A stretch of DNA of 43,247 nt from an uncultured Sutterella sp. (GTDB lineage Bacteria > Pseudomonadota > Gammaproteobacteria > Burkholderiales > Burkholderiaceae_F). Position numbers and translations under genes: made by a program. Of the stretch, positions 7,609 to 16,555 are shown one piece after another; the first letter of the stretch is position 1, and every line of letters begins with the position of its first letter. The stretch covers positions 1 through 43,247 of the forward strand of contig CALEAW010000011.1 in NCBI GenBank assembly GCA_937943605.1. Direction: 5' to 3'. The notes under the pieces are model-generated. The model had not been told where the DNA came from, made no database searches, and saw only the letters and a program-made list of their open reading frames with translations.

Positions 7609-9441
7609 ATGCCCAAGAGTCCTGTCGAAAAAGTCCAGAAAACCAGTAGTCGCCCACAGAGGGAAAACGTCAAGGGGTTGCCGAAGCATGCTCAGTTCCA
7701 AAGACAGGGAAAGACCTGGTATGTCTATTTCCCGTACTGCTTCAGTGCCAACGGCAAGCGTGAGCAGGAGCGCGATTACATTGGAACGCTGTCGCCAGAC
7801 GGATCCGAGTTCCGCCCCAATCTTTATTACGTGCAGAACGAACCTGTTTTCGAGAAGCGTCCTGTTGATCGCTGGAAGAATCCGATCATGCGCCAACGCG
7901 CACTCGATAAACTCAACGAAAAGAAAGTTTCGAGACCCATTCAAGACGACATAGAGGAGTTAGATCCACCAATCGATCCCAATCAGCAAATGTCGGTAGG
8001 TGCAACAGCTCTTTGTGCCGCTATCCTCTTAAGGAACGGTATGCTAAAACACGTTGCAGAAGCTCTCGACCGTGATTCAAAATTGACCATGGATTGCACG
8101 AACTTGGCTATGCATGCCGCCATCACTACCGACAAGACCTACCTCGCCGATCAAGAGTCGATGCAACAGAAGTTCATTGGCTATGGTTGTCTCGCCTCCC
8201 CGCGTGCGTCAGAATTTTTCCAACAGATTGGTGCTGATCAGTCCTTATCTCAGAAGATGGCAAAAAGTTGCGCAGCACAAATGGAAGCAGGTGAGATTGT
8301 CGCACTCGATAGTACTCGCATCGATTGCAACTCCAACAACATCGACCTGGCTGCCGTAGGCAAACGAAAGGATGGCACTTATGGCCCCCAAGTGAGCGTC
8401 TCATTGTTAATCAACGTTGACAATGGGGGATTGATTTGCTACCGCGCTCATGCAGGAAACGTTTCCGATCTCAGTACGTTGGATGTTCTTCGAACAATGT
8501 GGACGGACGGCGGTATCGATCAAAAAGCGCCGCTCATTCTTATGGATCGTAGCTATCCCAGTCAGCAGGAGTTCCTTCGTTTACATAAAGATGGGTACAA
8601 GTTTTTGATCGGCGCTAAAACCTCAATGAACATCGTCAAGAACGTCATTGACCAGCACAAGAGTGACTTTTACGATCAAAAAACTTATCTTTTGAATCAA
8701 CGGTGCTACGGAGTGAAGAGTTCTACTGAAATTCGAGCTGACGGGCAAACCATGGAAGTTCACTCGTACGTATTCAGAAGTCCTAATAAGGAAATGACGG
8801 AAACGGATGCTTTCTGGGATCGTCTAAATGCCTTTCAAAAGGCATGGCCGAGAAAGCGCGATACCCAATTGTGCGCTACTGACAAGAAAACCTTCGAATA
8901 CTTCAACGTGACTCCTAAAGGGGAACTCGTTGTAAATGAAGACGCAGTTAGCTATGCCTGCTATGACCTTGGCTATTTTGGCCTGATTGGCAACGTTGAC
9001 ATCTCACTCTTTGATGCGTTGAAGAAGTATCGCCAGCGTAACGAAGTTGAAGTGACGTTCAAGCTGATGTTCCAACATCTGCTATCGACGACTCGCGTTC
9101 ATTCTTCAGCCGCTTTTGACGGCCTTCTCATGACAACTTTCGTGGGGTTGAGTATTTTGACTTATCTGCGCACACAGATGGATAGCACCATTCCGAATGT
9201 GTCGGCCAAGCATGTCGAAGAGATGTCAGTACATCAACTTCTGAACGATCTTCGTCGCATCAAAATTGCTTATAGTAAGAGTGGCACGCCTCGACTACTG
9301 AACGTAGAGCAGCGTGACCGCGATCTCGTCGCTGCGCTTGGGTTCCCTGGGTTATTCGATTCAGCCAAAAAAGTCGCAGATCTGCTTTCGGTACGACATT
9401 TAGCAAAGCAGCTCTCAACACGAAAGAAGAAGGCTATATAA
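7609..9441 (+). CDS. IS1634/IS4-superfamily DDE transposase
   Basis: This 610-residue transposase would catalyse cut-and-paste movement of an insertion sequence. Its DDE triad is visible: D234 in VALDSTRID, D313 in LILMDRSY, and a glutamate at 479 or 481 within YRQRNEVEVTFK, the equivalent of the YREK signature of IS4-type enzymes. The length fits the large IS1634 family. The frame is intact with an AGGTGAG ribosome site before ATG 7609, so the element may be active. Base composition is close to the core genome and unlike the A+T-rich cluster on its left. I could not find convincing terminal inverted repeats or a target duplication, so the element's ends are undefined; they should fall within about 7467-7600 and 9442-9560. 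It sits at the junction between the polysaccharide island and rseP. Confidence 0.88.
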   Translation: MPKSPVEKVQKTSSRPQRENVKGLPKHAQFQRQGKTWYVYFPYCFSANGKREQERDYIGTLSPDGSEFRPNLYYVQNEPVFEKRPVDRWKNPIMRQRALDKLNEKKVSRPIQDDIEELDPPIDPNQQMSVGATALCAAILLRNGMLKHVAEALDRDSKLTMDCTNLAMHAAITTDKTYLADQESMQQKFIGYGCLASPRASEFFQQIGADQSLSQKMAKSCAAQMEAGEIVALDSTRIDCNSNNIDLAAVGKRKDGTYGPQVSVSLLINVDNGGLICYRAHAGNVSDLSTLDVLRTMWTDGGIDQKAPLILMDRSYPSQQEFLRLHKDGYKFLIGAKTSMNIVKNVIDQHKSDFYDQKTYLLNQRCYGVKSSTEIRADGQTMEVHSYVFRSPNKEMTETDAFWDRLNAFQKAWPRKRDTQLCATDKKTFEYFNVTPKGELVVNEDAVSYACYDLGYFGLIGNVDISLFDALKKYRQRNEVEVTFKLMFQHLLSTTRVHSSAAFDGLLMTTFVGLSILTYLRTQMDSTIPNVSAKHVEEMSVHQLLNDLRRIKIAYSKSGTPRLLNVEQRDRDLVAALGFPGLFDSAKKVADLLSVRHLAKQLSTRKKKAI

Positions 9442-9632
9442 CCCACTCGCCTACTCAATCGATCTCCCCAATAGATCCATACAATCGATTCACCCACGAT
9501 GTTCGAAAAGGTTAAAAAGCGCAAACTCAAAACCCATATGCGTAGCTAATTTTGTAAGCTTTCACATTCCAAGAAAAACAAACAGTTTGAAGACGCTTTG
9601 TCTCTCCTTTATTTAGACATTCACTTAGAAAT

Positions 9633-10958
9633 ATGCTCTTAGCCTTAATCGGTTTCATCCTCACCATAGCCATTATCGTAACCATCCATGAAGGTGGCCA
9701 CTGCTTCATGGCGAAGTGGTTAAATGTCAGTGTGACGCGCTTTTCTCTAGGTATGGGCAAAGTGCTTTGGCGTCGTCATGTCGGCGAAACAGAATATTGC
9801 ATTTCGATGCTACCTTTGGGTGGTTATGTACAAATGCAAGACGACACGTCGCCCGATATGACTGAAGAACAAAAGGCTCGAACGTTTAGCCGTCAGCCCC
9901 GTTGGAAAAAAGCACTGATCATCTTCGCTGGCCCTGCAGTGAATTTCATTTTGGCTTTTATGCTCTATGTTGGTATCGGTGCAATTGGCACGCCTGATTT
10001 TGCATCAGTGATGGGACAGCCACCCGCAAACACTCAAGCAGCACACGAAGGTATCCAAGAAGGTGACCGTGTGATCAAAGTGGGTCAAGCCCCTGTTCGT
10101 GGTTTATTAGATTTGAATTTCGAACTACTAAACCACGCTGGCGAAGCTGATTTGCCATTAACCTTTGACCGTCAAGGCGAAGTCTTTGTTCGTCATTTTT
10201 CGTTGGCAGATGTGTCAATGGATTCGATGAACGAAAAAGCACCGGTCGCTCAATTAGGTCTAATGCCTTTTATGCGTGACCCAGTTGTCGCCAAAATTGC
10301 TGAAGGGTCGCCTGCTAAAGAGGCGGGTTTAAACCAGGGCGACCGATTGTTGGAGATTAATGGCCATAAAGTCACCTCGGTGCAACAAGCGGTGGAGCTG
10401 ATTCGTGCCTCAAAAGGCAATCCTGTGACGATGCTGGTGGCAGGGTATGAAACGCCGAATGAAAAGCGGACGTTGACAATGACGCCTGAAGTCACAGATG
10501 GCGTTGCGAAGGTGGGTATTTCGATTGCAGCGATCCCAGAAATGGTGACGGTGCGTTTGGGACCAGTTGATGCCGTGATTGCTGGTTGGCAAAAGGTCAA
10601 AAAGCTGACACTTTTACAAGTGAAGGGGGTGAGCCAAATGGCAACGGGCGAAGCGAGTACCAAGAATCTCTCCGGACCGATTGCGATTGCCGATATGGCA
10701 GGCTCCGCCGTTAAGAATGGTGTTGTACCATTCTTAGAATACTTGGCTTTGATTTCGTTGGCGATTGGCTTTATGAATTTGTTGCCGATCCCGGCGCTAG
10801 ACGGCGGCCAGTTGATTGTGATTGGCTTAGAAGCATTGCGTGGTCGAGACTTCTCGATGAAGACCAAAGAAAACATTGGTAAGGTGGGTTTCGTCTTGAT
10901 GATGCTCTTGTTTGTCTTTGTTATGAACAACGACTTGAGTCGCTATATTGGTGGTTAA
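9633..10958 (+). CDS. rseP: Site-2 protease RseP, zinc metalloprotease
   Basis: RseP is an intramembrane zinc protease that cleaves anti-sigma factor RseA, after DegS in the known pathway, and removes signal-peptide remnants. The 441-residue protein has the HEGGH zinc motif (HExxH) in its first transmembrane segment, two PDZ-like regions in the periplasmic part (GVQ-like repeats around GSPAKEAGLNQGD), and NLLPIPALDGGQ, the LDG motif that supplies the third zinc ligand, near the C-terminus. It precedes bamA as in most beta- and gammaproteobacteria. The usual upstream partners dxr, cdsA and uppS are absent; an IS and a polysaccharide island lie there instead. The ATG at 9633 has no obvious ribosome site. 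A strong terminator at 10996-11033 separates it from bamA. Confidence 0.93.
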   Translation: MLLALIGFILTIAIIVTIHEGGHCFMAKWLNVSVTRFSLGMGKVLWRRHVGETEYCISMLPLGGYVQMQDDTSPDMTEEQKARTFSRQPRWKKALIIFAGPAVNFILAFMLYVGIGAIGTPDFASVMGQPPANTQAAHEGIQEGDRVIKVGQAPVRGLLDLNFELLNHAGEADLPLTFDRQGEVFVRHFSLADVSMDSMNEKAPVAQLGLMPFMRDPVVAKIAEGSPAKEAGLNQGDRLLEINGHKVTSVQQAVELIRASKGNPVTMLVAGYETPNEKRTLTMTPEVTDGVAKVGISIAAIPEMVTVRLGPVDAVIAGWQKVKKLTLLQVKGVSQMATGEASTKNLSGPIAIADMAGSAVKNGVVPFLEYLALISLAIGFMNLLPIPALDGGQLIVIGLEALRGRDFSMKTKENIGKVGFVLMMLLFVFVMNNDLSRYIGG

Positions 10959-10995
10959 CCCTGAGATTAGTAATCGGGTTAATACGTAAACGAAG

Positions 10996-11033
10996 GCCTT
11001 ATTCATGCGAGAAGTGTGAATAAGGCTTTTTTT
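10996..11033 (+). terminator. Rho-independent terminator between rseP and bamA
   Basis: GCCTTATTCA (10996-11005) pairs perfectly with TGAATAAGGC (11017-11026) and is followed by seven T residues. bamA therefore probably has its own promoter in 11034-11150, although I cannot name one with confidence. Confidence 0.88.
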
Positions 11034-11168
11034 AGTTTCCGAATTGCTTCAATATTTGGTAACCTTACACAAATTTGCCGTCATCCGAGGTGAGTCTGAG
11101 ATTTTTTGGATAACCATCCGTGGGTGAGGGTGTTTAATACCTCCGTGATGATTTTGAGAGACTGAATT

Positions 11169-13484
11169 TTGTTCGCAAATCTAACGAAAACGGCGGCCGC
11201 AGTATTGGCGGCCATGGTGTGTGCCGAGGGTGCTTCGGCTTTTGTCATTTCTGACATCCGTGTGGAAGGCTTAATGCGTACGGAACCCGGTACGGTGTTC
11301 TCGCATTTACCGTTCCGTACGGGCGATGAGTACACGCCAGATCAGGGCACGCGTGCCATCCATTCTCTTTATCGTTCTGGCCTTTTTAAGGACGTGTCCC
11401 TCACACAAGACGGTGATGTGCTTGTGGTGAAGTTGGTTGAACGTCCGGCTGTGGCGACGATTGAAACCCACGGTATTAAGGCCTTTGATAAGGCTGGGGT
11501 TGAAACGAGCCTTCGTGATGTGGGCTTGGCAGAAGGTCGTATCTTTGACCAGGCCACGTTGGATCGTGCTGACCAAGAATTGCGTCGCCAGTATTTGGCT
11601 CGCGGTTACTATGGTGTCAAGATCAAGACAACGGCGACGCCTTTGGAACGTAACCGTGTTCGTATCACGATTAATGTGGACGAAGGTCGCGCATCTTCGA
11701 TTGCGTCGATTCGCTTTACGGGCAACCGCCTCTTTGATTCTGAAGAGCTCTTGGATCAGATGCAGTTGGGGATGCCTAACTGGTTTAGCTGGTACACGAA
11801 GCGTGACCTCTATAGCCGCGAAAAGTTGGCTGCTGACTTAGAAACGATTCGCTCCTTCTATTTGAATCAGGGTTACCTTGACTTCAAGATTGACTCCGTG
11901 CAGGTGTCTATCGCGCCGAATAAGAGTGACGTGTATATCACGATCAATATGACGGAAGGCGAAAAGTACACGATTGCTGGTACGAAGTTGACGGGCGACT
12001 TGTTGGGGCTCGATAAAGAACTCGAGTCTTTGGTGACGATTCAGCCGGGTGCCATCTATAACGCCGAAGAAGTGAATGCGGTGTCGTCCGCGATCGTAGA
12101 TAAGCTCTCGACCTTGGGTTATGCCTTTGCAACGTCTACGCCTAATCCGATCGCTGATCAAGAAAACCGTACGGTCGAAGTGGTTTATACGGTTGACCCG
12201 GGTCGCCGTGCCTACGTTCGTCGTGTGAACATTACGGGTAACAATCGTACCCGCGATGACGTGATTCGTCGTGAAGTGCGTCAGTACGAATCGGCTTGGT
12301 TCGATAGCTCTAAGGTGAAGACGTCTCGTGACCGTATTGACCGTTTGGGTTACTTTGAATCGGTAACGGCTGATCCAGTGCCTGTGCCCGGTACCCGGGA
12401 CCAGGTTGACGTCGATATTAAGGTGAAGGAACGTCCGACGGGGTCGATCTCTTTGGGTGCGGGTTACTCCACGTCTGAAGGCATCATTTTGTCGGCTGGC
12501 TTTGCTCAGAACAATGTGTTCGGTACGGGTAATTCGGTGGCTGTGGACGTCAATACGTCGAAGTCTCAGCGTACGTATGCGTTGTCTGTGGTTGAACCCT
12601 ACGTTACGCCAGAAGGCATTAGCCGTTCTTGGGAAGTGTATGACCGCCGCGTTGACCTTGAAGAACTTGACGTGGCTGACGTTAAGTACGAAACGTTGGG
12701 TGGCTCTTTAGCCTGGGGTATTCCGTTTACTGAACAAGACCGTGTGTTCTTGGGCGGTAAGATCGAACAGACCAAGGTAGATGCTAACCAGCATTCGCCG
12801 AAGCGCTATCAGGACTATGTCGCTCGTTACGGTAAGGATCCGATGTCGGTGGCCGCAACGGTGGGTTGGTCTCGCGACTCGCGTGACAACTCCTTGGCGC
12901 CGACGCGCGGTGTTTATCAGCGCTTGAATGGTGAATTGGGGCTCCCGGGTATGGACATCGAATACTACAAGATGACCTACCAGTACCAGCGCTTCATTCC
13001 GCTCTCGAAGACCTGGACGTTGGCCTTCAACGGTGAAGTGGGTTACGGTGACGTCTACGGTAGCTCTGACATGTTCCCGTTCTTTAAGAACTTCTATGTC
13101 GGCGGTATCGGTTCCGTTCGTGGTTACGAATCGGGGACCTTGGGTCCGAAGGACTTGAATCCTGATGGAGATACAGACAACCTTGGTGGCGACCGTATGG
13201 TGAACGGCTCGATTGAGTTGTTGGCACCGTTGCCAGGTGGTGACCGTACGCTTCGTATCTTTGGCTTCTTGGATACGGGGTATGCTTGGGGCTACGAAGG
13301 CGACGGCAAGGGTGGCTACTCTCGTCAGCGCGTGAGTTTAGGTGACCTTCGCTACACCACGGGTATTGGTGTGGCCTGGATTTCGCCGTTAGGCCCATTG
13401 AAGTTCTCGATTGCCTTCCCGTTGAACGAAAAGGAAGGCGACGATACGCAGCGCTTCCAGTTCCAGATCGGTACGGGCTTCTAA
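11169..13484 (+). CDS. bamA: Outer membrane protein assembly factor BamA
   Basis: BamA is the essential Omp85 channel that folds beta-barrel proteins into the outer membrane, with lipoproteins BamB-E. The 771-residue protein starts with a signal peptide ending in AEGASA, then FVISDIRVEGL opens the first of five POTRA domains (to about residue 420). A 16-strand barrel follows, with the conserved VRGYESGTLGP loop near residue 655 and a C-terminal phenylalanine (FQIGTGF) used as the outer-membrane targeting signal. The start is a TTG at 11169: there is a stop at 11163 in frame and a GAGAG ribosome site at 11156-11160. Codon use is strongly biased, as expected of a highly expressed gene. It lies between rseP and skp with terminators on both sides. 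Confidence 0.95.
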   Translation: MFANLTKTAAAVLAAMVCAEGASAFVISDIRVEGLMRTEPGTVFSHLPFRTGDEYTPDQGTRAIHSLYRSGLFKDVSLTQDGDVLVVKLVERPAVATIETHGIKAFDKAGVETSLRDVGLAEGRIFDQATLDRADQELRRQYLARGYYGVKIKTTATPLERNRVRITINVDEGRASSIASIRFTGNRLFDSEELLDQMQLGMPNWFSWYTKRDLYSREKLAADLETIRSFYLNQGYLDFKIDSVQVSIAPNKSDVYITINMTEGEKYTIAGTKLTGDLLGLDKELESLVTIQPGAIYNAEEVNAVSSAIVDKLSTLGYAFATSTPNPIADQENRTVEVVYTVDPGRRAYVRRVNITGNNRTRDDVIRREVRQYESAWFDSSKVKTSRDRIDRLGYFESVTADPVPVPGTRDQVDVDIKVKERPTGSISLGAGYSTSEGIILSAGFAQNNVFGTGNSVAVDVNTSKSQRTYALSVVEPYVTPEGISRSWEVYDRRVDLEELDVADVKYETLGGSLAWGIPFTEQDRVFLGGKIEQTKVDANQHSPKRYQDYVARYGKDPMSVAATVGWSRDSRDNSLAPTRGVYQRLNGELGLPGMDIEYYKMTYQYQRFIPLSKTWTLAFNGEVGYGDVYGSSDMFPFFKNFYVGGIGSVRGYESGTLGPKDLNPDGDTDNLGGDRMVNGSIELLAPLPGGDRTLRIFGFLDTGYAWGYEGDGKGGYSRQRVSLGDLRYTTGIGVAWISPLGPLKFSIAFPLNEKEGDDTQRFQFQIGTGF

Positions 13485-13509
13485 AGGCCGATCCATCGAG
13501 TGTGAGTCA

Positions 13510-13539
13510 GTTGCCTGATCGAAACAAATCTCAGGCAAC
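13510..13539 (+). terminator. Stem-loop after bamA, without T tract
   Basis: GTTGCCTGA (13510-13518) pairs perfectly with TCAGGCAAC (13531-13539) around a 12-base loop. No T run follows, so it is more likely an mRNA 3'-end or processing hairpin than a terminator; the true terminator is the one at 13580. Confidence 0.5.
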
Positions 13540-13579
13540 CTAAACAAACATTCGGGGTAAAATGTTATTTGCCTTTTTC

Positions 13580-13616
13580 GAGCGGGTCACTCTCTAACGG
13601 TGTCCCGCTCTTTTCT
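13580..13616 (+). terminator. Rho-independent terminator between bamA and skp
   Basis: GAGCGGG (13580-13586) pairs with CCCGCTC (13604-13610); past one T-T mismatch, CAC pairs with GTG. TTTTCT follows. It ends less than 20 bases before the skp start. Confidence 0.75.
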
Positions 13617-13633
13617 AATGTACGGGTGTCAGC

Positions 13634-14170
13634 GTGAAAAAAATCCTTCCTTTAGCTCTCACAACGGCTGTTTTAGGTTTGGGCCTTGCGGCTTCGACGG
13701 TCTCGGCTCAGGATCTTCGTATTGCTGTGGTCAATATGGAACGCATTTTGCGTGATTCTCAGTCAGCTGCACAGGCGAGCGAACGTCTCAATGCTGAAGG
13801 TCATCGTCGCCAAGAAGAAATTGATGCGTTGACGAAGCGTTTTAAGCAACGTCTTGAACGCTTTGAAAAGGGCGCACCAGATATGACCGAAAGCGAACGT
13901 GTGACTGAACGTCGTGAGCTCGCTGAAATGGAACGTGATGTCGCTCGCCGTAGTCGCGAAGCGCGTGATGAATTTAATCAGCGTCGCAACGAAGAAGTGC
14001 TTTTGCTTCAGAGTCGTGCTGGTCGCGTGATCCAGCAGATGGCTGAAAAAGAAAAGTTTGACTTGGTGCTTTATGAATTTTTCTATGCAAGCCCCAAGGT
14101 CGATATCACGGATCGCGTGATGAAAGAGCTCGATCGCGACATTGCCGCACGTAAAGCAAAGTCTAAGTAA
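13634..14170 (+). CDS. skp: Periplasmic chaperone Skp/OmpH
   Basis: Skp is a trimeric periplasmic holdase that keeps unfolded outer-membrane proteins soluble on the way to BamA. The 178-residue product has a clear signal peptide (KKILPLALTTAVLGLGL, cleaved after VSA), a mature start QDLRIAVVNMERIL typical of the family, then a long charged coiled-coil (about residues 50-125) for the tentacles, and a C-terminal strand region returning to the body. The start is GTG at 13634. Its position between bamA and lpxD is the conserved one. A terminator precedes it and another follows at 14184-14212, so it may be a monocistronic unit or rely on partial read-through. Confidence 0.92.
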   Translation: MKKILPLALTTAVLGLGLAASTVSAQDLRIAVVNMERILRDSQSAAQASERLNAEGHRRQEEIDALTKRFKQRLERFEKGAPDMTESERVTERRELAEMERDVARRSREARDEFNQRRNEEVLLLQSRAGRVIQQMAEKEKFDLVLYEFFYASPKVDITDRVMKELDRDIAARKAKSK

Positions 14171-14183
14171 AATAGACAGTTTG

Positions 14184-14212
14184 AAGTCCCGATGCTAGGT
14201 CGGGACTTTTTC
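14184..14212 (+). terminator. Rho-independent terminator between skp and lpxD
   Basis: AAGTCCCGA (14184-14192) pairs perfectly with TCGGGACTT (14200-14208) across a seven-base loop, followed by further T residues. It lies 30 bases before lpxD. Confidence 0.85.
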
Positions 14213-14241
14213 ATGAATGAAAGCATTTTTGAGGAGCTGCC

Positions 14242-15339
14242 ATGGCAGAAAATCTGCAGTGTTATGCCATTGATGACTTGATGAACCGTGTGTCCGAGAT
14301 GAGTAAGGGGCGTCTCCAGATGCGCCTGATGGGGACGAACGTTCAAGTGGCTCGCTTTATGCCACCGCAAGCTGCGGGCAAAGGCGATATGTCGTTTTTG
14401 ACAAACGCTGCCTATGCCGAAGCAATGAAGGCTTCCAACGCTTCGCTTCTTATTTTGCGTGAACAAGACGTCGCGACGCTTTTTGGTGACAATATCCCTG
14501 AGCGTTCGATCCTTGTTTGTGACAATCCTTATGCATTCTTTGCCTTTGCGTCTCAAATTCTTTTTGCAGTCGTAGAACCTGCTGGCATTCATCCGCGTGC
14601 TTTTGTTGAAGAGGGCGCTGACGTCGATCCAACGGCTACCATTGAAGCTTTGGCTGTTGTCAAAGCTGGTGCCAAGATTGGTGCGCGCACGGTGGTGAAG
14701 TCTGGTGCCGTGGTAGGCAACCGTGTGACCGTGGGATCGGATTGCATCTTGTATTCGAACTGCGTCCTTGAACGTGACACCGTGGTGGGCAATCGTTGCA
14801 TCTTTCAACCTGGTTGCGTGATCGGTGGCGACGGCTTTGGGTTTGCCCCCTTCAAGGGCGAATGGGTTAAGATCCCCCAGGTTGGTCGCGTGGTGATTGG
14901 TGACGATGTTGAAATCGGTGCGAATACGACGGTTGACCGTGGTGCTTTAGAAGACACTGTGATTGGCGATGGCACGAAGCTCGACAACCAAATCCAATTG
15001 GGTCACAATGACCGCGTGGGTGAACATGTGGTGATGGCGGCTTGCGTGGGGATTGCGGGTTCAACGTCTGTGGGCGACCATTGCATGGTGGGTGGCGCTG
15101 CGATGATTAATGGTCATATTGATATCCCGGCGGGTTCAGCTGTGGGCCCGGCCACCGTCATTACGGGTTGGGGTAAGGAACCTGTTCAGAAGACGGGCTT
15201 CTTCCCGTCGATGGAAGGGCGAGATTTCCAGTTAACGTCCGCCATGGTGACGCGATTGCCTGCTATGCGTAAGGAACTCAAGGCACTCGCTCGTCGCGTA
15301 GAAGAGTTAGAGGGCATCATCCGTTCTGCCGAAGAATAA
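14242..15339 (+). CDS. lpxD: UDP-3-O-acylglucosamine N-acyltransferase
   Basis: LpxD adds the N-linked hydroxyacyl chain to UDP-3-O-acylglucosamine, the third step of lipid A synthesis, using acyl-ACP in the cytosol. The 365-residue protein has an N-terminal uridine-binding domain (about 1-105) and then a long left-handed beta-helix of hexapeptide repeats (such as IGARTV, VGNRVT, IGDDVEIGANTTV). The catalytic histidine is in QLGHNDRVGEH, aligning with the family's HN motif. ADP-style C-terminal helices (MRKELKALARRVEELEG) form the ACP-binding end. The ATG at 14242 follows a GAGGAG ribosome site. Position between skp and fabZ is conserved. Confidence 0.95.
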   Translation: MAENLQCYAIDDLMNRVSEMSKGRLQMRLMGTNVQVARFMPPQAAGKGDMSFLTNAAYAEAMKASNASLLILREQDVATLFGDNIPERSILVCDNPYAFFAFASQILFAVVEPAGIHPRAFVEEGADVDPTATIEALAVVKAGAKIGARTVVKSGAVVGNRVTVGSDCILYSNCVLERDTVVGNRCIFQPGCVIGGDGFGFAPFKGEWVKIPQVGRVVIGDDVEIGANTTVDRGALEDTVIGDGTKLDNQIQLGHNDRVGEHVVMAACVGIAGSTSVGDHCMVGGAAMINGHIDIPAGSAVGPATVITGWGKEPVQKTGFFPSMEGRDFQLTSAMVTRLPAMRKELKALARRVEELEGIIRSAEE

Positions 15340-15372
15340 TTTTTCAAAAAGCGCGACAATACTGTTTCATTC

Positions 15373-15400
15373 GGTCGGCCTATGGCCGACCCCATTCTTT
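15373..15400 (+). terminator. Hairpin between lpxD and fabZ, terminator-like
   Basis: GGTCGGCC (15373-15380) and GGCCGACC (15384-15391) form a perfect 8-bp stem with a TAT loop. A T run follows but is offset by five bases, so termination may be partial or the hairpin may act in mRNA processing. Confidence 0.55.
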
Positions 15401-15423
15401 TTTATTAAGAGGTTTCGACCGAC

Positions 15424-15897
15424 ATGACTACCCTTGACATCCGTGACATCATGGATATGCTTCCGCATCGCTACCCATTTCTTTTGATTGACCGCATCGT
15501 CGAACTCGACGCAGAAGCTGGTCACGTTGTGGCGATCAAGAATGTGACGGTCAATGAACCGCAGTTTACGGGGCACTTCCCTGAAATTCCGGTGATGCCT
15601 GGTGTGTTGATCATTGAAGCGATGGCTCAGACGTGTGCGATCGCTGCGCTTTCTCGCTTGCCCGAAGGCGTGGATCGTAAGAATTCGCTCTTTTACTTCG
15701 CTGGTATCGACAAGGCTCGCTTCAAGCGTGTCGTCCAGCCTGGCGATCAGTTGGTGATCGAAGGTAAGTTCATTCGTTCCAAGATGGGCTTAGGTATTTT
15801 TGAAGCCGTTGCTCGTGTCGAAGGCCAGGTGGTTGCTCAGGCTGAAATGATGTGTGCCTACCGTCCTGTGGCACCTAAGAAGTCTGAAGCTCAGTAA
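15424..15897 (+). CDS. fabZ: 3-hydroxyacyl-ACP dehydratase FabZ
   Basis: FabZ dehydrates 3-hydroxyacyl-ACP in type II fatty-acid synthesis and so competes with lipid A synthesis for hydroxymyristoyl-ACP. The 157-residue hot-dog-fold protein carries MLPHRYPFLLIDRIVELD with the catalytic histidine and HFPEIPVMPGVLIIEAMAQ with the catalytic glutamate. The ATG at 15424 has an AAGAGG ribosome site. It normally overlaps or abuts lpxA; here 1.29 kb separates the two, and a strong terminator follows at 15924. Confidence 0.95.
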   Translation: MTTLDIRDIMDMLPHRYPFLLIDRIVELDAEAGHVVAIKNVTVNEPQFTGHFPEIPVMPGVLIIEAMAQTCAIAALSRLPEGVDRKNSLFYFAGIDKARFKRVVQPGDQLVIEGKFIRSKMGLGIFEAVARVEGQVVAQAEMMCAYRPVAPKKSEAQ

Positions 15898-15923
15898 CAC
15901 TGCTCACGACTTGATTAAACTCG

Positions 15924-15961
15924 ACGCTCTACGTTGTGGTTCACGATGTAGAGCGTTTCTT
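15924..15961 (+). terminator. Rho-independent terminator after fabZ
   Basis: ACGCTCTAC (15924-15932) pairs perfectly with GTAGAGCGT (15948-15956), and the inner bases extend the stem with two G-T wobbles to a GTT triloop. TTCTT follows. It ends the fabZ transcript and leaves lpxA needing a separate promoter. Confidence 0.85.
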
Positions 15962-16267
15962 ATTTGTCGTAAGCGTTTCAACTTGTGGCTAAATCAGAGC
16001 TAAAGCCTCAAAGTTTTCATTGGCTGATGCTGAGAGTGACGTATTGTAGATGCGTCTAGCTGTGGGTTTTATGGTGTGTTAATGGTTGCTACGTCACGCT
16101 GGGTTGATAGATCCCGCAACATGATCTAGATACGCTCTGTTACAGGAAACTTTCAAACTGAAACGTTTTCTCTAACTTGAACCTGATAAAGTTAATTCCG
16201 ACATCAAATGTTCTCCTTGACGAAAGTCTGTTGGACAAAAGGATTGAGGTCAAAACAATGAGGGTTT

Positions 16268-16303
16268 CGCTCTGCGGGTGGGTGCTCGCAGAGCGTTTTT
16301 TTT
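16268..16303 (+). terminator. Rho-independent terminator of an unassigned short transcript
   Basis: CGCTCTGCG (16268-16276) pairs perfectly with CGCAGAGCG (16287-16295), followed by eight T residues. No gene precedes it after the fabZ terminator, so it should end a short non-coding transcript. Upstream, 16213-16218 reads CTCCTT, then a GAC-GAAA-GTC mini-hairpin, then TGTTGGACA, which loosely recalls the two small RNAs further on. Confidence 0.75.
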
Positions 16304-16555
16304 ATCTAGGTCACTGACTTCTTTGTCTGATTCAAAAGAAGTGCATTCGTTTGATTACGAACAGTTTTTGCCTCGCTTGCAACAGTTTGCAAGATGTGAT
16401 TGGGGCTCTGTTTGAGGGAAAACGCTTATTGTGAGGCGTTAGGACTGACCGAGTCCCTTTTAACATTAAACCGACTTCAAACATCGTTACATTTAAGAAA
16501 CCGAATGACATAGATCGGCGGGTAACTTCAAGTAAAGTAAAACCCATGGCGTACA

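Noticed and set aside
7467..9632. Terminal inverted repeats and target duplication of the IS
   Set aside because: I compared both flanks and found no convincing matching ends, so only the transposase gene is reported.
14083..14808. 241-codon minus-strand frame across skp and lpxD
   Set aside because: It is a shadow of two well-supported genes; composition explains the open frame.
16174..16210. TTGAACCTGATAAAGTTAAT resembles the 3' half of a TPP riboswitch
   Set aside because: The matching 5' stem, the TGAGA element and the CGTAGGGA closing part are missing, and no thiamine gene follows.
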